Shown: positions 8,380 through 17,763, numbered from the stretch's first letter. The stretch: 64,000 nt of DNA from DASQZT01 sp963728965 (GCA_963728965.1 CAVSMH010000008.1:620001-684000); one strand, 5' to 3'. Notes: generated by a model not told the origin, from the sequence alone. Numbers and translations: made by a program.

Positions 8380-10821
8380 ATGGGGATGAGCGACCTGCTC
8401 CAGGACCTGCGGTTTGGCCTGCGCACGCTGGGGAAGAGTCCCGGGTTCACGGCCGTTTCGATCCTGACGCTGGCGATCGGCATCGGCGCCAACACGGCGA
8501 TTTTCAGCTTCGTGGACGGAATCCTGCTGAAGCCCCTGCCATACCGGGATGCGGACCGCATCCTGAGGGTGCTGGAGAAGCCTCCGGGCGGCGGGCGGAA
8601 CGGGATTTCGACGCTGAATTTTCTGGACTGGCAAAAACAGAACACGGTGTTCGAGTACATGGCGGCGCAGACCGGCGGGTCGGTCGCGCTGACCGGCGTT
8701 TCCGAGCCGGTCGAACTGCGCGGTTCGCGGGTATCGGCGCACTACTTCGACATTTTCGGCATCAAGGCGGTACTGGGGCGCACGTTCGCCGCGGATGAAG
8801 ACCAGGCGGGGAAGGAGCGGGTGGCGATGTTGAGCCACCAGTTGTGGGAGAGCCGGTTCGGGGCGGACCCGGGCGTAATTGGCAAGAAGATTCTGCTCAA
8901 CGGGCAGCCGCACGATGTGATCGGGGTGCTGCCGGCGGGAGGCGCGTTCGACCGCGCGTATGCGCAGATCTGGCGTCCGCTGGCGTTCGAGCCGGAGAAC
9001 ATGACGCGCAACTTCCACTGGATGGGATCGTACGCGCTGCTGAAGCGCGGGGTGACGCTGGAGCAGGCGCGGGCGGAGATGGACGGGATCGGGGCGCGGA
9101 TTGCGCAGGCGTACCCGGATTCGAACAAAGGGTGGGGGGTAACCATCGACCGGTTCGCCGACATCGTGGTGGGGCCGGGCCTGCGAAGGTCGGTGTGGGT
9201 ACTGATGGCGGCGGTGGGGATGGTGCTGCTGATCGGCTGCGTGAACCTGGCCAACCTGATGATGTCGCGTGCGGCGACCAGGGAGCGGGAGGTCGCGCTG
9301 CGGGCCTCGCTGGGCGCGGGGCGATGGCGGCTGATCCGGCAGTTTCTGACGGAGAGCGTGTTGTTGTCGGTGTCGGGGGGCGCGCTGGGCCTGGGGATCG
9401 GCTACGCCACCATGGCGGCGCTGCGGCTGGCCATTCCGCCGTACAGCCTGCCGCGCGAAGTCAACGTGACGATGGACGGACGGATTCTGCTGTTTACGCT
9501 GGTGGTGGCGGTGCTGACGGGGATTCTGTTCGGGCTGGCGCCGGCGCTTCAGGCCGCGCGGCCGGACCTGGCGGCGTCGATGAAAGAAGGGGGGCGCGGA
9601 TCGACGGCAGGGGGGCGGCAACGGCTGCGCAGCGCGCTGGTGGTTTCGGAGATGGCGCTGGCGTTTCTGCTGCTGACGGGGGCGGGGCTGCTGCTGCGCA
9701 GCTTTCAACGGCTGATGCAGGTGGACGCCGGGTTCGAGGCGCACAACGTGATCACCATGGGCCTGCCGACGCCGGTGAAGCAGTACACCGACGCCGCGCA
9801 GCTCAACGCCTATCTGAGGGAAGTGAAGAGCCGGGTGGAGGCGCTGCCTGGAGTGCGGGAGGCGGCTTACACCTCGGCGCTGCCGCTGCAGGGATGGTCG
9901 TACGGCATGCCGTTTCAGATTGCGGGCAAGCCGTTCAAGGACCGCGCCAATCGCCAGGCGTGCTTTTTCAAAATGGTGAGCCCGTCGTACTTCAGCACGC
10001 TCGCAATCAAGCTGCTGCGCGGGAGGGGGCTGACGGAGCAGGACCGGAAGGGTTCGCCGCCGGTGACGGTGATCAACCAGACGATGGCGAAGCGGTTTTT
10101 CGAGAAAAAAGAGGATCCCATCGGGCAGCGGATCCTGATCCAGGAGATCGTGCCGGGACGGACGGAACTGGGCGCGGAGATTCCGTGGCAGGTGGTGGGG
10201 ATCATCGCGGACGAGAAGATCGACGGGCTGAACGACGACCGCAGCGCGGGGGTTTACATATCGTACGAGCAGAGCCCGAACTATGGGATGGCGATGCTGG
10301 TGCGAACGGGCATGGACCCGCTGGCGATGACGCAGGCGATCCGGCACGCGGTACACGAAGTGAACAAAGACCAGCCGTTGACGGACGTGCGGACGATGGA
10401 CCAGATCCGTGACGAATCGGTGGGGTCGGACCGGTTGCAGACGACGCTGTTGGGAGTGTTCGCGGCGGTGGCGATGCTGCTGGCGGGGATCGGGATCTAC
10501 GGCGTGATTTCGTATGCGGTGGTGCAGCGCACGCACGAGATCGGCATTCGCGCGGCGCTGGGGGCGAGCCGGGGGAGCCTGCTGCGGATGGTGCTGGGCA
10601 AGGGGATGGTGCTGGCGGTGATGGGCCTGGCGATCGGCTTTGCGGCCTCACTGGGGCTGACGCGCCTGCTGGGCAACCTGCTGTTCGGGGTGGGCGCGCG
10701 CGACCCGCTCACGCTGGCGGTGGTGGTGGTGGTGCTGGCGGGGGCGGCGCTGCTGGCCTGCTATGTGCCGGCGCGGCGGGCGACGCGGGTAGACCCGCTG
10801 GTGGCGCTGCGCTACGAGTGA
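8380..10821 (+). CDS. ADOP/MacB-type ABC transporter permease
   Basis: An intact 813-residue duplicated permease. The order is: short cytoplasmic lead (MSDLLQDLRFGLRTL), TM1 with LAIGIGANTAIFSFVDGI, MacB-like periplasmic core domain, FtsX domain with three TM helices (region about 270-410), a second core domain, then a second FtsX domain ending in DPLVALRYE. It lacks the long N-terminal cytoplasmic extension of the copy at 1126 and has no adjacent PadR. The start is ATG 8380 or ATG 8386 (MSDLLQ). Such orphan permeases have no linked ATPase; a MacB-like role in exporting lipoproteins, peptides or drugs, or in sensing envelope stress, is inferred only. It ends 1 nt from the convergent ArsC-like gene. 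Confidence 0.93.
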   Translation: MGMSDLLQDLRFGLRTLGKSPGFTAVSILTLAIGIGANTAIFSFVDGILLKPLPYRDADRILRVLEKPPGGGRNGISTLNFLDWQKQNTVFEYMAAQTGGSVALTGVSEPVELRGSRVSAHYFDIFGIKAVLGRTFAADEDQAGKERVAMLSHQLWESRFGADPGVIGKKILLNGQPHDVIGVLPAGGAFDRAYAQIWRPLAFEPENMTRNFHWMGSYALLKRGVTLEQARAEMDGIGARIAQAYPDSNKGWGVTIDRFADIVVGPGLRRSVWVLMAAVGMVLLIGCVNLANLMMSRAATREREVALRASLGAGRWRLIRQFLTESVLLSVSGGALGLGIGYATMAALRLAIPPYSLPREVNVTMDGRILLFTLVVAVLTGILFGLAPALQAARPDLAASMKEGGRGSTAGGRQRLRSALVVSEMALAFLLLTGAGLLLRSFQRLMQVDAGFEAHNVITMGLPTPVKQYTDAAQLNAYLREVKSRVEALPGVREAAYTSALPLQGWSYGMPFQIAGKPFKDRANRQACFFKMVSPSYFSTLAIKLLRGRGLTEQDRKGSPPVTVINQTMAKRFFEKKEDPIGQRILIQEIVPGRTELGAEIPWQVVGIIADEKIDGLNDDRSAGVYISYEQSPNYGMAMLVRTGMDPLAMTQAIRHAVHEVNKDQPLTDVRTMDQIRDESVGSDRLQTTLLGVFAAVAMLLAGIGIYGVISYAVVQRTHEIGIRAALGASRGSLLRMVLGKGMVLAVMGLAIGFAASLGLTRLLGNLLFGVGARDPLTLAVVVVVLAGAALLACYVPARRATRVDPLVALRYE

Positions 10822-10822
10822 A

Positions 10823-11155
10823 TCAGAGCAGGGCCGACAGGGCGTCCGGATCGAAGCCCACGACGAGGCGGCTGCCTTTCACCAGGATGGGCCGCTTGAC
10901 GAGGTTGGGATGGAGGGACATGAGCCGCAGGGCTTCGGCGCGGGAAGGCGGGTTGTCCTTCATGTTGCGGTCGCGGTAGAGTTCGTTGCGGGAGTTGAGG
11001 AATCGGCGATAGTCGCGGGTTCCGATGAGCTGGTCGAGCTCCTCGACGGAGAGGCCGCGGGAGAGGTCCACCTCTTCGAAAGCGGCGCCTTTTTCGCGAA
11101 GCAAACTCTTCGCTTTGCGGCAAGAGGTTCAGGTGGGCTTGAGGTAGAGCTTCAT
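10823..11155 (-). CDS. ArsC/Spx-family thioredoxin-fold protein, candidate selenoprotein (Sec at TGA codon 9)
   Basis: Read through one in-frame TGA (11131-11129), this encodes 110 residues: MKLYLKPT-U-TSCRKAKSLL, then an ArsC/Spx-type domain with KGAAFEEVDLSRG, a long helical middle and the C-terminal RPILVKGSRLVVGFDPD. The family normally has KPTCxxCRKA at this point, with the first Cys catalytic, so the TGA falls exactly on the redox residue and the resolving Cys (codon 12) is kept. Everything before and after the TGA is in frame and family-like. A SECIS-like hairpin follows. Without recoding, only a truncated 93-residue product starting at a TTG (11104) would be called. The alternative is a single-base error or nonsense mutation of TGC/TGT. 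The enzymatic role (arsenate reduction, thiol redox or RNA polymerase binding) is not decided by sequence. Confidence 0.75.
11096..11113 (-). promoter_or_regulatory. Candidate bacterial SECIS hairpin
   Basis: On the minus-strand mRNA, 15 nt after the TGA, GCGAAG pairs perfectly with CUUCGC around the 6-nt loop AGUUUG. The loop begins 21 nt after the UGA and has G as its second base. Known bacterial SECIS elements have a short stem, a small apical loop with a G in the first two positions, and lie a few tens of nt at most after the UGA; this fits. A competing 5-bp pairing (GCAAA with UUUGC) also exists. Confidence 0.6.
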
Positions 11156-11193
11156 CAGTGACAGTGTAGGGGATTCGAGGCGGCGGCGGCGGA

Positions 11194-13305
11194 TCACAAC
11201 CAACGGTGCAGTTTTTCGCGGAGGAGTTGCGGGTCGATCGGCTTGGGGAGGTAATCGGACATTCCGGCGGCCGAGCAGGCGGCGGCGCAGTCTTCCAGGC
11301 TGTGGGAAGTCAAGGCGATGATGGGGAGGCGATCACGGCCGGGAAGGCGGCGGATGGAGCGGGTGGAGTCCAGGCCATCGAGGACGGGCATTTCGCAGTC
11401 CATCAGGACGAGGTCGTAGACCCCATCGCGAACCGCTTCGAGGGCTTCCATTCCATTGGAGACGACGGTGGGGGTGTAGGCGAGACGCCGAATCATACGC
11501 TCGAGGACGACCTGGTTGACGGGGTTGTCTTCGGCAATGAGGATCCGCGCGGGCCCGCTCCTGCCGGGGCCAGTCTGGGGGGCGGCGGGCGCGGCGGCGA
11601 CCGGAAAGCTCAGCTCCACGGTGAAACAGGTGCCGCGGCCGGATTCGCTGGAGCACGCGATGGAGCCACCCATAGCTTCCACCAGGCGCTTGGAGATGGC
11701 CAGTCCGAGGCCGGTTCCGGAATCCGCGGTGAACCCGTTGCCGTGAACCTGGGTGAACGGCGAGAAGAGCCGCTTCTGGGCCTCCGGGGACATGCCGGTG
11801 CCGGTGTCGCGGACGGCGAACCGCAGGGATTGCACGCCGGCTGCCGGAGCATCGGCGGACACGAACAGCTCGACGCTTCCCTGGCTGGTAAACCGGACCG
11901 CGTTGGTGAGGAGGTGGGCGAGGATCTTGCCGAGGTGGACCGGATCGCCGACGAGCCAGGGGGAAACCTCAGGCGATAAGCAAATGCCGGTAGCGAGGGA
12001 TTTGGCGCGGGCGGAAGGTTCGACCGAGCGCATGGCGTGCTCCACGACGGCGTTGACGGCAAATGGCGCCGTTCCGAGGGACAGTTTTCCGGCCTCGATT
12101 TTGCTGAAATCGAGAACATCGTTGAGGATCTGAAGCAGGACGGCGCCGCTCGACTGCACAATGGAGACCATCTGCCGCTGCCCGTCGGTCAGGTCCACAT
12201 CGGCAAGAAGGGACGCCATGCCGAGGATGCCGTTCAGCGGGGTGCGGATTTCGTGGCTCATGGTGGCGAGGAAATCGGTCTTGGCGCGGGTGGCGCGAGC
12301 GATCTCGTCGGATTGCTGCTGGAGTTGGCGAGTGAGGTATTTCTGATCGCTGATATTGTTGGTCATGCCGAAGATGGTGACGGGGCGGCTGCCGAGGTCG
12401 TACTCGACGACTTTGCCGATGCCCTCGTACCAGGCGCACTCTCCCCTGGAGTCGGGCATCAGCCGGTATTGGCAGGGCGTTCGGGACTCGCCGGATGCGA
12501 TGCAATCGCGGACGTAGTCGCGCACATACTGGCGATCGGCGGGATGCACGATGGAGATGTAGCGGCCATATTCGATGCCCGAGGTGCGGCGAGGGCCGGA
12601 AGGCGTGGCGCGGAGGACTTCGGCGCGGCCGGTAGGGATGTCGAAAGCCCAGAGGTCGTGCCGGCCGGCAACGATGGCGGACAGCAGGCGCTGCCCTTCG
12701 GAAAGGAAGCCACGTTCATCCCACTGCAGGAAGGCATTGGAGAGCAGGGCCATGAAAGCAGTGGTAAACGCGAGCAGCCCCAGACACAGGACCGACTGCC
12801 AGGACAGGCCCGGCATGCGGAGGAACATGGCGATGAGGTTGACGGACATGAGGAGATAGCAGACCGCGGGTTTCCAGAGCCGGATGCCAAAGGTGGCGTT
12901 GCACCAGATGAACATGAGCGAGCAGATGCCGAGGGCGTAGAGCGCCAACACGTGCGGGTCGCCGCGGCTCGAACCGATGATCCAAAAACCCAGGATGGGC
13001 ATGCCGGAGAAGGCGGTGAGGAGGGCCAGCTCGGCGGCCGCGCGGCGGCGCCGGCGCGCCAGCACGATGGTGAGCCCGAGGAGCGGGATGATGAAGCCCA
13101 CGCTGACCAGGGCGGCGGCCCAGAAGACGTCCGGCATGATGAGGTAATGCGGAAGGATGAAGACGATGGCGATGCCGATGGAGACGCAGGAATAGTGAAT
13201 GAGGCGGCGATTCTGGCGGCTCTCGACATCCTCGAAGTGGTTCAGGTGTTTGCTGGCGCGGCCGGTGGAGACCGAGGATGCGACTTGGCGAAGGGCCGCT
13301 CGCAT
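11194..13305 (-). CDS. Membrane-bound hybrid histidine kinase / response regulator
   Basis: A 703-residue sensor kinase. Residues about 35-195 form around six TM helices, followed by a PAS-like domain (about 205-325), HisKA with His351 in ATMSHEIRTPLNGILG, and an HATPase domain (GTGLGLAISKRLVEAMGG). A C-terminal receiver domain (LIAEDNPVNQ, phospho-acceptor in DLVLMDCEMPVLDG) completes it. There is no Hpt domain or DNA-binding output, so phosphotransfer must go to an unlinked partner. The ATG at 13305 lies 5 nt after the stop of the next kinase upstream. The two kinases and a FadL-like gene form a three-gene minus-strand operon. Confidence 0.93.
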   Translation of the reverse strand: MRAALRQVASSVSTGRASKHLNHFEDVESRQNRRLIHYSCVSIGIAIVFILPHYLIMPDVFWAAALVSVGFIIPLLGLTIVLARRRRRAAAELALLTAFSGMPILGFWIIGSSRGDPHVLALYALGICSLMFIWCNATFGIRLWKPAVCYLLMSVNLIAMFLRMPGLSWQSVLCLGLLAFTTAFMALLSNAFLQWDERGFLSEGQRLLSAIVAGRHDLWAFDIPTGRAEVLRATPSGPRRTSGIEYGRYISIVHPADRQYVRDYVRDCIASGESRTPCQYRLMPDSRGECAWYEGIGKVVEYDLGSRPVTIFGMTNNISDQKYLTRQLQQQSDEIARATRAKTDFLATMSHEIRTPLNGILGMASLLADVDLTDGQRQMVSIVQSSGAVLLQILNDVLDFSKIEAGKLSLGTAPFAVNAVVEHAMRSVEPSARAKSLATGICLSPEVSPWLVGDPVHLGKILAHLLTNAVRFTSQGSVELFVSADAPAAGVQSLRFAVRDTGTGMSPEAQKRLFSPFTQVHGNGFTADSGTGLGLAISKRLVEAMGGSIACSSESGRGTCFTVELSFPVAAAPAAPQTGPGRSGPARILIAEDNPVNQVVLERMIRRLAYTPTVVSNGMEALEAVRDGVYDLVLMDCEMPVLDGLDSTRSIRRLPGRDRLPIIALTSHSLEDCAAACSAAGMSDYLPKPIDPQLLREKLHRWL

Positions 13306-13310
13306 GGAAT

Positions 13311-15551
13311 TCAAGCGCTCCTTTCCGAGGGGGCGAGGTGCCCGCCGACCCAGCGCTGAAGGGTAGTGGTGAGACGAGCGACGGTGATGGGCTTGGTCAA
13401 GATGTCGGACATGCCGGCGGCGAGACAGGCATCGAGATTCGACGGCAGGGCATGGGCGGTGGCGGCGATGATGGGGACCGCGGCGCAACGCGGAAGTTGA
13501 CGAATGCGGCGGGTGGCATCGAGACCATTGAGCACCGGCATGTCGCAATCCATGAAGACGAGATCGAAGGAACGATGGCCGCAGGCTTTCACTGCCTCGG
13601 CGCCGTTGGCGGCCACCTGGATTTCGCAGTTGAGGCGCTGGAGCATGGTAGCGAGTACGCGCTGGTTGACGGGATTGTCCTCCGCCACCAGCACCTGGAC
13701 CTTTCCGGAAGGCGTGGAGATTCCGGCCAGGTTCGCCCATGCCGCGACGGATGGGTCCTGCGCGGCCGGGGTGTCGGGCCCTGCCACGACGGGCAATCGA
13801 AGCGTGAAGGCGAAGCGGCTGCCGGCGCCGGGCTTACTGTCGCAGCGGATGTTGCCGCCCATGGCTGCCACCAGGCGTTTGGAGATAGCGAGGCCCAGGC
13901 CGGTGCCGTCCGGGCTGGAGGCGGTCTGACGGTGGACCTGTTCAAAGCGCTCAAAAAGCGATCGCTGGGCCTGCGGGTGGATGCCGATGCCGGTATCGGT
14001 AACGGCGAATGTGATGAGCTGGGCCGACGGATCGGAGTGCGGTTCGACGGACAGGGAGAGGGAGACCGACCCGCGATCGGTGAATTTGATGGCGTTGGAG
14101 AGGAGGTTGATCAGGACCTGTTGGAGGCGCACCGGATCGCCGGACAAGCGGGAGCGGAGGTCGGGTGAAAGGGAGCAACGCAGGTCGAGGTTCTTGCGGC
14201 AGGCCAACGGGTTGACGAGATCGAAACAGTGACGAACGACCTGGGCAGGGTCGAACGGGACGAGGTCGAGCCGCGGAAGTTCCTCGTAGAAGGAACCGCC
14301 GTCGAGGACGTCGTTCAAGACGGTGAGGAGGAGATGGCCGCTGCGCTGGATGGTCTGCACCATCTCGCGGGCTTGCTCGCCGAGATCGTCCATGGCGAGC
14401 ACGGAGGCGGCGCCGATCACGGCATTGAGCGGGGTGCGGATACCGTGGCTCATGGTGGCCAGGAACTCGGCTTTCTTGCGGGCGGTCTCGGCGAGCTCGC
14501 GCGATTTCTCTTCGACCTGCGCGTGGAGGGCTTTGCGATCGGTGATGTCGCAGACGGTGCCGATGAGCCGGGCGGCGATACCGGCGGCGTTGCGCTCGTC
14601 GGCGTGGCCGACCAGGTGGAGCCAGCGCCAGTCCGGTTGGCCGGAGAGACGAACGGGGCATTCGAGATTGAGTCCGGCGACCCGCCCGGCAACGCAATCG
14701 TCGAAGGCACGCGCCAGTTCGGCACGGTGCGCGGGATGGACCCGGTCCAGATACTCGTCGTAGGAATGGGCCACCGACTCCTGGGAGGCGAGCGAATTCC
14801 AGTGCCGGTAGTGAAACCGGCGGCTCATCGGATCGAACTCCCACAGGTCGCGTTTTCCCCCGGAAAGCACCAGCCCAAAATGCTGTTCCTGGCGCATGTA
14901 ATAAATCTCGTGATTGCCGGTGAAGAAATTCAGGTACAAGGTGGAAACGGCGACGCCCGAGGTGCAGATGGCACAGCACAAGACCATCTTCGGGCCGGAG
15001 CCCTGCTGGGCGAAGAACCACAGGCCGGTCAGGGTGATGACGGCCGACATGATGGCGGCGCTGCCGAAGCGCAGGCGCATCATGAGATTGGACAGAATCA
15101 GGAACAGAACACAAGTGCCGGCCAGCAGATAGGAGGCCGGTTCGGTACGGCTGAGGGAGAACAGGTATTGGAGGGGGAGGTAAGCGACGATCATGCCGTG
15201 GATGACCAAATACTCCCGCGCGGAGGGTTTCAAGCGCCGGACGCACCAGACCACCAGGAGGCTGTGCGGAATCACGCCGCCGCCGATGAAAATGAGGGAG
15301 CGACGGCCGATATCGGGGGCCACGACCTGGTGGGCGCAGACCCAGCCGGCGAGCAGGAAGCAGGAGGTCAGCAGAAGGGCACACACGCGGCGCATGTGGC
15401 GCGTGGCGTAGCTGGGGATGCCGTCCAGATCGAGGGGGCGCCAGCCGGCACGGAGCAGGTGCCGGAACCAAACAGGCAAGGACGAGGCGGCACCCGGGCG
15501 GCCGGTTCCGCGCTGCGATTCGTGTTCGCCTGCCGTGGTCGCCCGAGCCAT
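13311..15551 (-). CDS. Membrane-bound hybrid histidine kinase with altered H-box
   Basis: A 746-residue paralogue of the downstream kinase: a hydrophobic N-terminal sensor region (about 55-215, roughly six TM), a PAS domain (about 230-345), HisKA, HATPase (N-box QVLINLLSNAIKFT, G-box GTGLGLAISKRL) and a receiver (LVAEDNPVNQ, DLVFMDCDMPVLNG). The H-box reads TMSHGIRTPLN: the acidic residue normally following the phospho-accepting His369 is Gly370 (codon GGT; the neighbouring kinase has GAA), a two-base change rather than a simple error. This Glu supports catalysis in HisKA proteins, so kinase or phosphatase activity may be altered. The start at 15551 is 2 nt after the fadL-like stop. Confidence 0.92.
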   Translation of the reverse strand: MARATTAGEHESQRGTGRPGAASSLPVWFRHLLRAGWRPLDLDGIPSYATRHMRRVCALLLTSCFLLAGWVCAHQVVAPDIGRRSLIFIGGGVIPHSLLVVWCVRRLKPSAREYLVIHGMIVAYLPLQYLFSLSRTEPASYLLAGTCVLFLILSNLMMRLRFGSAAIMSAVITLTGLWFFAQQGSGPKMVLCCAICTSGVAVSTLYLNFFTGNHEIYYMRQEQHFGLVLSGGKRDLWEFDPMSRRFHYRHWNSLASQESVAHSYDEYLDRVHPAHRAELARAFDDCVAGRVAGLNLECPVRLSGQPDWRWLHLVGHADERNAAGIAARLIGTVCDITDRKALHAQVEEKSRELAETARKKAEFLATMSHGIRTPLNAVIGAASVLAMDDLGEQAREMVQTIQRSGHLLLTVLNDVLDGGSFYEELPRLDLVPFDPAQVVRHCFDLVNPLACRKNLDLRCSLSPDLRSRLSGDPVRLQQVLINLLSNAIKFTDRGSVSLSLSVEPHSDPSAQLITFAVTDTGIGIHPQAQRSLFERFEQVHRQTASSPDGTGLGLAISKRLVAAMGGNIRCDSKPGAGSRFAFTLRLPVVAGPDTPAAQDPSVAAWANLAGISTPSGKVQVLVAEDNPVNQRVLATMLQRLNCEIQVAANGAEAVKACGHRSFDLVFMDCDMPVLNGLDATRRIRQLPRCAAVPIIAATAHALPSNLDACLAAGMSDILTKPITVARLTTTLQRWVGGHLAPSERSA

Positions 15552-15553
15552 GG

Positions 15554-16804
15554 TTATTCCCGGGGAGCGAGGGTGAGGGTAAGCGCCAGGAAGGGCAGGC
15601 GTGCGGGGGAATAGCGGCCGGAGAGGGTTCCGGCCAGAGGATCCTGCAAGCCATGAATTTGCGGCGCTCCGAGATCGAGGTACGAGCAACTGACGCCCAG
15701 GATCATGGCATGCCGCAGCGGGTATTGGGCGCCCACGGCGAGGCGAACCTGGCTGGCGGCGGGCACCTCGGGGGTGCGGTTCCAGTCCGAGACCGGCGAA
15801 CTGTCATAGGAGGCGCCGGCGTGGAGAGTGAGCTTTGGGGAGAGGCGGTAGCGGAGGCCCGCGGCGGCGCGCCAGGTATCTCTCCAGTTCCAATCGGTGA
15901 CGACCGGAGCCGCGCCGGGCAGGGTGGTGGTGCGCTCGCCGAAGTGGCGCCAGAGGGTCCAGCCTCCGTCGGCCAGCAGAGTGAGCCGGTGGGTGAGGCT
16001 GTGGACCACGCTGACATTGACGCCCGCCGGGAGGTGGAGCGGAGTTGCCTGGGAAAGCATGGGAGCCAGCAGCGCGGCCATGGCGGGCGCGAGGCCGGCG
16101 GCCGAGGTTCGCCCGGCGAGTTCGAAATCCATTTTCGAACGGTAGGAGACCCCAAAGCGGGTCCGGTCGCCGGCCTCGACGAGGATGCCGGCATTGGCGC
16201 CGAGGGCCCAATCGTGCAACGCGGCGGCGAGGGTACCGTCCGGGTAGCCGGGGTCGAAGAGATTTTGCACCTGCAATGCCTTGGTGACGCCGGCGCGCTG
16301 GATCGAAAGGCCGCCGCCGAGCGAGACGCGGCGGTTGAGGCGGACGGCGACGGTGGGGCGCATTTCGGTGACGGCCAGGTGGATGTCGCTGATGAAATAT
16401 TGGCCGGCCCAGCCATCCCCATAGTGGAGGGCCGCGCCGAACGGCGCGTTGAAGCTGAAGCCGACACGGAAGCGGTCGCCCAGGCTCTGGACAAGGTAGG
16501 CCCCGGGCACGAACAGGTTGGTGCCGGCGTTGCCGCCCGAGGCTCCGGGTGTGGAGGGATGGAAGGTCATGGAGAGGGCGGCGAATTGGCCGCCGAAGAG
16601 CATGTGACGGCCGGCGAGGCGTGTCATGCCGGCCGGGTTGTCGAAGGCGGTGGCGGCGCTGTCGGCGATGGCGGCATGGCCGGCGTAGGCCTCGCCGAGA
16701 TTGGGAGTGGCGACTTCGTAAAGGGCAATGCCTCCACCCTGCGCCCATGCGGCGGCGACGGCGAGGACGAGTCCAAGGGCTATCCGGCTAATCGAGGAAG
16801 ACAT
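15554..16804 (-). CDS. FadL/OmpP1-family outer-membrane transport protein
   Basis: A 416-residue outer-membrane beta-barrel of the long-chain fatty acid/aromatic hydrocarbon transporter family. A signal peptide (about residues 1-21, cleavage after AAAWA) precedes the family's N-terminal hatch segment GGGIALYEVATPNLGEAYAGHAA. The SAATAFDNPAGMTRL motif is diagnostic. Alternating amphipathic strands follow to the C-terminus LTLAPRE. It is the first gene of an operon with two hybrid kinases, which suggests these kinases sense or control uptake of a hydrophobic substrate; that link is inference. The upstream gap (16805-16986) contains a CCTGC-N13-GCAGG dyad at 16889-16911. Confidence 0.9.
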   Translation of the reverse strand: MSSSISRIALGLVLAVAAAWAQGGGIALYEVATPNLGEAYAGHAAIADSAATAFDNPAGMTRLAGRHMLFGGQFAALSMTFHPSTPGASGGNAGTNLFVPGAYLVQSLGDRFRVGFSFNAPFGAALHYGDGWAGQYFISDIHLAVTEMRPTVAVRLNRRVSLGGGLSIQRAGVTKALQVQNLFDPGYPDGTLAAALHDWALGANAGILVEAGDRTRFGVSYRSKMDFELAGRTSAAGLAPAMAALLAPMLSQATPLHLPAGVNVSVVHSLTHRLTLLADGGWTLWRHFGERTTTLPGAAPVVTDWNWRDTWRAAAGLRYRLSPKLTLHAGASYDSSPVSDWNRTPEVPAASQVRLAVGAQYPLRHAMILGVSCSYLDLGAPQIHGLQDPLAGTLSGRYSPARLPFLALTLTLAPRE

Positions 16805-16986
16805 GATTCACCTGGGAAAAACGATTTTGGAACCGCCGGCGGCCAGGGGAAGCAAACGGGTTCCGTGGCAACGCGCAGGGCAGACGAGCCTGCTGAATAC
16901 ATATCGGCAGGAGTAGGGTTTTCCTTTGTAGTGGGTACGGAAGAAATGCGCCGGGAGACTGCGGCCTGAGCCGTGGGCGGATCCGG

Positions 16987-17760
16987 TCAGAGCCAGTTCA
17001 GGTCGGCGTAGCGTTCACCGGTCAGGTGGAGGAAGAGGGGCTCCAGGGCATCGAATTGTCTGCCGTTGTGGGTGATGGCGCCGCCATCGCGGGAGAGGAC
17101 GGTGATCTCGCCCTGCCAGACGAGCTTGCCGGGGCGGGTGATGATGGCCACTTCGTCGCACAGGCGTTCGACGGTTTCGAGGACGTGGCTGGTGATGAAC
17201 ACGGTGCGGCCCTGCTCGGTGAAGCGGCGCAGCCACTGCTTGAGGAGCGCGACGCCGGCGGGGTCGATGCTTTCGAAGGGCTCGTCGAGGAAGAGCACTT
17301 CGGGAGTGTGGATGACGGCGGCGGCGAAGGCTACGCGTTTGCGCATGCCGGTGCTGTAGTCGGCCAGGGTTTTGGAGGTGTCGGTGAGCTCGAGGGCATC
17401 GAGCAGTTCGGTGACGCGTTTGCGCGTGGTGGATTCATCGAGGCCGTACATGCGGGCGACGAAGGCCAGGAACTCGTGGGCGTAGAGGGGGTCGAAGAGG
17501 CCCAGGGTTTCGGGCATGACGCCCATGCGGCGTTTGAGCGAGACGGCCTCGGCATCGAAGGGATGGCCGAGGATTTCCACGCTGCCGGCGGAGGGGTCGA
17601 GGAGGCCGGTGAGGCAGCCGATGGTGGTGCTTTTGCCGGAGCCGTTGGGGCCGAGGAAGCCGAACATGGCGCCGCGGCGCACCTCCAGGGAAAGGTCATC
17701 GACAGCCACGACGGCGCCGTACTGTTTGACAAGGTTCGAAATTTTAACGGCGGAATCCAT
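16987..17760 (-). CDS. ABC transporter ATP-binding protein
   Basis: A 257-residue nucleotide-binding domain. Walker A is GPNGSGKST (37-45), the signature is the variant YSTGMRKRVAFAAA, Walker B is VLFLDEPFESID, and the H-loop is TSHVLETVERLCDEV. The CcmA/YhaQ-like form, with a degenerate signature, is typical of exporters paired with large ABC-2-type permeases. It starts 3 nt after the stop of the permease gene upstream, so the two are one transcription unit. Substrate unknown. Confidence 0.93.
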   Translation of the reverse strand: MDSAVKISNLVKQYGAVVAVDDLSLEVRRGAMFGFLGPNGSGKSTTIGCLTGLLDPSAGSVEILGHPFDAEAVSLKRRMGVMPETLGLFDPLYAHEFLAFVARMYGLDESTTRKRVTELLDALELTDTSKTLADYSTGMRKRVAFAAAVIHTPEVLFLDEPFESIDPAGVALLKQWLRRFTEQGRTVFITSHVLETVERLCDEVAIITRPGKLVWQGEITVLSRDGGAITHNGRQFDALEPLFLHLTGERYADLNWL

Positions 17761-17763
17761 GAT

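Noticed and set aside
16805..16986. Riboswitch upstream of the FadL-like gene
   Set aside because: Compared by eye with cobalamin and cyclic-di-GMP aptamer cores; neither core is present, only a CCTGC/GCAGG dyad.
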